A DNA stretch of 64,000 nt from the NCBI GenBank assembly GCA_963780545.1, contig CAWACK010000001.1, positions 1 to 64,000 of the forward strand, in the 5' to 3' direction. Below are positions 62,048-64,000 of the stretch, piece by piece; position 1 is the stretch's first letter, and each line of letters opens with the position of its first letter. The position numbers were made by a program, and so were the translations under genes. The notes beneath the pieces are model-generated. The model did not search any database, had not been told where the DNA came from, and saw only the letters and a program-made list of their open reading frames with translations. Source of the DNA: UBA8941 sp963780545 (GTDB taxonomy: Archaea; Thermoproteota; Bathyarchaeia; TCS64).

Positions 62048-63018
62048 GTGTGTGTTTCGTCTCTGGTTTGGTGGTGGGGTTGTTAGTGGGCATTAAGTTT
62101 ATGGTTTGTCTATGATGTCAAGTTGTTGATTGTGTGCTGGCGTATCTCGCGTTGGGTGGTCTGTTTCTGTCTTCTGTGGATTTCTGATGTGCTTTCTTGG
62201 GTGAGAATCTGCGCTTGAACTCGATTTAGGGACAGGGCAGCGCGCGCCGGTAGATATATTCCCAACAGATACACCGCCCAAACAGCTTAATGCTCCAACT
62301 CTCAGGCAGAATGCACCTACGTTCAGCTCGTTCACCAAGAAAGCGCAAATCTCTCTCAGAGAAAGGGCAGACTTCAAACAATTTTTTCGCGCACGCGTTT
62401 CATCATCAACGTCAGATGATTAGTTATTGAAACCTGTGGGGCTTCTTTAGTCCCCTGATGCTAGTTAGACTTCCACCCTCGGCTCAGAAGGAAGCAGACT
62501 ATGCTACGGCGTCCAACGATTTAAGGCGATTCTACGCGCGCTGGCTTGTCCCTAAAATGGTTAAAAATGGTCATAATCCTCATCAACGAATTCTGGGGCA
62601 ATCCCGGGCATATCCAAAACCCCTCATCTTCAGTAGAACCCACCCCCTTCAACCCCACATAACAAGCAACTAGTCGAAACAAATCGAAACCACACCCGTC
62701 GACGATTTTAGACGCTTCTCAGAGGCTAATCATGAGTCGAAAGGTGGCAAGTACTTGGATCATGGTATTTCAGGCCCTTCACAGCTGCTTACCATTCACA
62801 TTCAGGCGCCTTTCCGCGGTTAAGTCTTATTGGGTCTCTCAGCGGGTTTATGATCCTTCTCGCCAATAAGCTCCATTATTGGCTGAAAACGGGAATGTGA
62901 ATTTAAAACCATTTTACACCAATAACGGGACAAGCCAGTGCACGCTCAACGAAGCTATTGCTACCTAAAGAAAATAACATCCATATGTTTTATCCTAGTA
63001 CTTTAAACACTTTGAACA
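62048..63018. other. about 970-base region without a supported gene
   Basis: Short open frames here do not look coding. It holds GCGCGC tracts at 62240-62245 and 62536-62541 and an inverted repeat: GCGCGCTGGCTTGTCCC (62536-62552) against GGGACAAGCCAGTGCAC (62927-62943), with a TAAAATGGTT block next to each arm. The end near 63000 carries a TATA-like region for the Lrp-like gene. Confidence 0.5.
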
Positions 63019-63975
63019 ATGGATGAGATTGATATAGCGCTCAGTCTGGCACTTCTCCAGAACAGCCGCACACCTTACAGATCACTCGCATCCAAGCTCA
63101 ACCTATCCGTAAATGCAATACACAAACGCACACAGGCGATGATCGAGTCCGGAGTCATAAGAGGATTCATAGCGAGACCAAGTCTAAAACTAACAGGATC
63201 TCTACTTGCATACATCTACGGCCAAGCAAGGGCGGAGCCTCTAAACAACATATCAAATGCTCTCTCGAAGAGTGATTCAGTCTTCTGGGTAGCACAGGCT
63301 GGTGGAGGAAACATATACGTTGGCCTTTACATAAGAAGCCTCGAAGACCTCCCCAAGCAGGCAGAGTTCGTTAGGAAAACGGCTGATATGCCTGATCCCG
63401 TAACTGGGATAGTAGGCAGCGGAGCTGTATCAGGTGTCGCTAGTCCACGCAGCGAGGAAATGGATATCCTCGACTGGAGAATAATCGACCAGCTGAGCAA
63501 AGATTCTAGGAAACAGCTCAACAATGTGGCATCCGACCTAGATGTCTCAGCCAAGACGATTAGGAGACGATTCATTTACCTGGTTAAAAATTCTCTCATC
63601 GAGTTAACAATAGGATGATTTTCCGACGCATCGGATGATATAGTAAGTATCTTTCATGCGAGACTTGGCTCAGGCATAAGCATCGACTACAATACCCCGT
63701 ACAAGACACTGGGGCAGAAACTACTCTTCCCAGTCACATTCATCAACATGCCAAACGAGTATCTACTATTCACGTGGACCCGAACCATGAAGGAGCTAAG
63801 GGAGCTTAAAGGTAAAATCGAGTCTGATTCAAACTATTCGAACGTATCAATGAACATCCTATTCACAGGGGAGATATTTCCGACTTGGAGAGACGAGATC
63901 GCTTATGAAATGGGATACCCCCAAACTGAATGGCTAAAAAATAAATGGTCCTTTCGTCATCCAGAGGACATCTGA
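63019..63975 (+). pseudogene. Lrp/AsnC-like transcription regulator with in-frame TGA
   Basis: A single frame from ATG 63019 encodes an N-terminal helix-turn-helix (YRSLASKLNLSVNAIHKRTQ), a ligand-type region (SVFWVAQAGGGNIYVGLYIR) and a second HTH (LNNVASDLDVSAKTIRRRF). A TGA at 63616-63618 interrupts it after SLIELTIG, but the same frame then continues without any stop: FSDASDDIVSIFHARLGSG, LLFPVTFINMPNEYLLFTW, ending at 63975. TGG for Trp at that position would give a normal archaeal Lrp-like protein of 318 aa. A nonsense mutation or one base error is more likely than recoding. Confidence 0.8.
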
Positions 63976-64000
63976 AACGCCCAAGAACTAGCCTAAATGC

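Noticed and set aside
62458..62673. 71-aa plus-strand frame
   Set aside because: It includes an arm of the inverted repeat at 62536 and ends in low-complexity sequence; no start signal.
63616..63618. Selenocysteine or general TGA recoding
   Set aside because: No SECIS-like structure is evident, other genes end normally at TGA, and Trp at this position would fit, so mutation or error is simpler.

Overview
The window is archaeal chromosomal DNA. Diagnostic genes are an HMf-type histone, ribosomal protein S17e, the group II chaperonin (thermosome), sn-glycerol-1-phosphate dehydrogenase and geranylgeranyl reductase for archaeal lipids, the KH/beta-CASP nuclease aCPSF1, Cdc48, XPB-Bax1, FEN1, Nob1, an MCT-1-like PUA protein and a UPF0147 protein. 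Starts are often TTG or GTG, several have a TATA box about 25-27 bases upstream, and base composition looks close to 50% GC. The mix fits a TACK-group archaeon. A heterotrophic Bathyarchaeia-like lineage is plausible because of the arabinofuranosidase, the esterase and amino-acid enzymes, but I cannot prove it from this window.

Layout. 1-5.7 kb: an ACT-domain protein, a four-helix membrane protein, a PAS/GAF histidine kinase coupled to a receiver protein, tRNA-Ser, a RusA-type resolvase and a membrane-anchored methyltransferase. 5.8-18 kb: TatD hydrolase, a glutamine-amidotransferase-like protein, a HAD phosphatase, GH51 arabinofuranosidase, alanine dehydrogenase, a possible PD-(D/E)XK nuclease, three small proteins suggestive of the dimeric alpha/beta-barrel fold around a long inverted repeat, a QueG-like Fe-S protein, a ribbon-helix-helix protein, a phosphoesterase and thymidylate synthase. 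18-29 kb, mostly minus strand: ABC exporter, D-aminoacylase, Nob1, NAD kinase, Pcm, a CoA transferase, MCT-1-like protein, aCPSF1 and an active proteasome beta subunit. 29-45 kb: G1P dehydrogenase, an iron alcohol dehydrogenase with a clear operator palindrome, an esterase, the cdc48/wHTH/fen1/cysteine-desulfidase/TPP-enzyme run, tRNA-Glu, DUF4438, thermosome, GGR, histone and S17e. 45-54 kb: a compact plus-strand run nadM - B3/4 - rtcA - xpb - bax1 - proteasome beta paralogue lacking Thr1, then a CcdA/TlpA thiol pair, a Mop protein and an SDR.

55-64 kb is an accessory region: a tRNA-like 5' fragment, a tyrosine-recombinase-like protein with an inserted zinc ribbon, a 343-aa recombinase, a decayed relative of it with a large internal deletion, tRNA-Ala(CGC), hairpins, a 42-bp tandem repeat, head-to-head remnants of an IS110-type and an IS4/IS5-type transposase, and an Lrp-like regulator interrupted by one TGA. 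This is the most likely place for an undescribed element. No CRISPR array or cas gene is visible.

Caution on quality: at least seven conserved genes (GH51, YdhR-like, fen1, TPP enzyme, DUF4438, rtcA, bax1) are broken by single-base indels, several in G or C runs and some in compensating pairs. Read together, this points to sequencing or assembly error more than to real gene decay, and affected genes should be read as full length.
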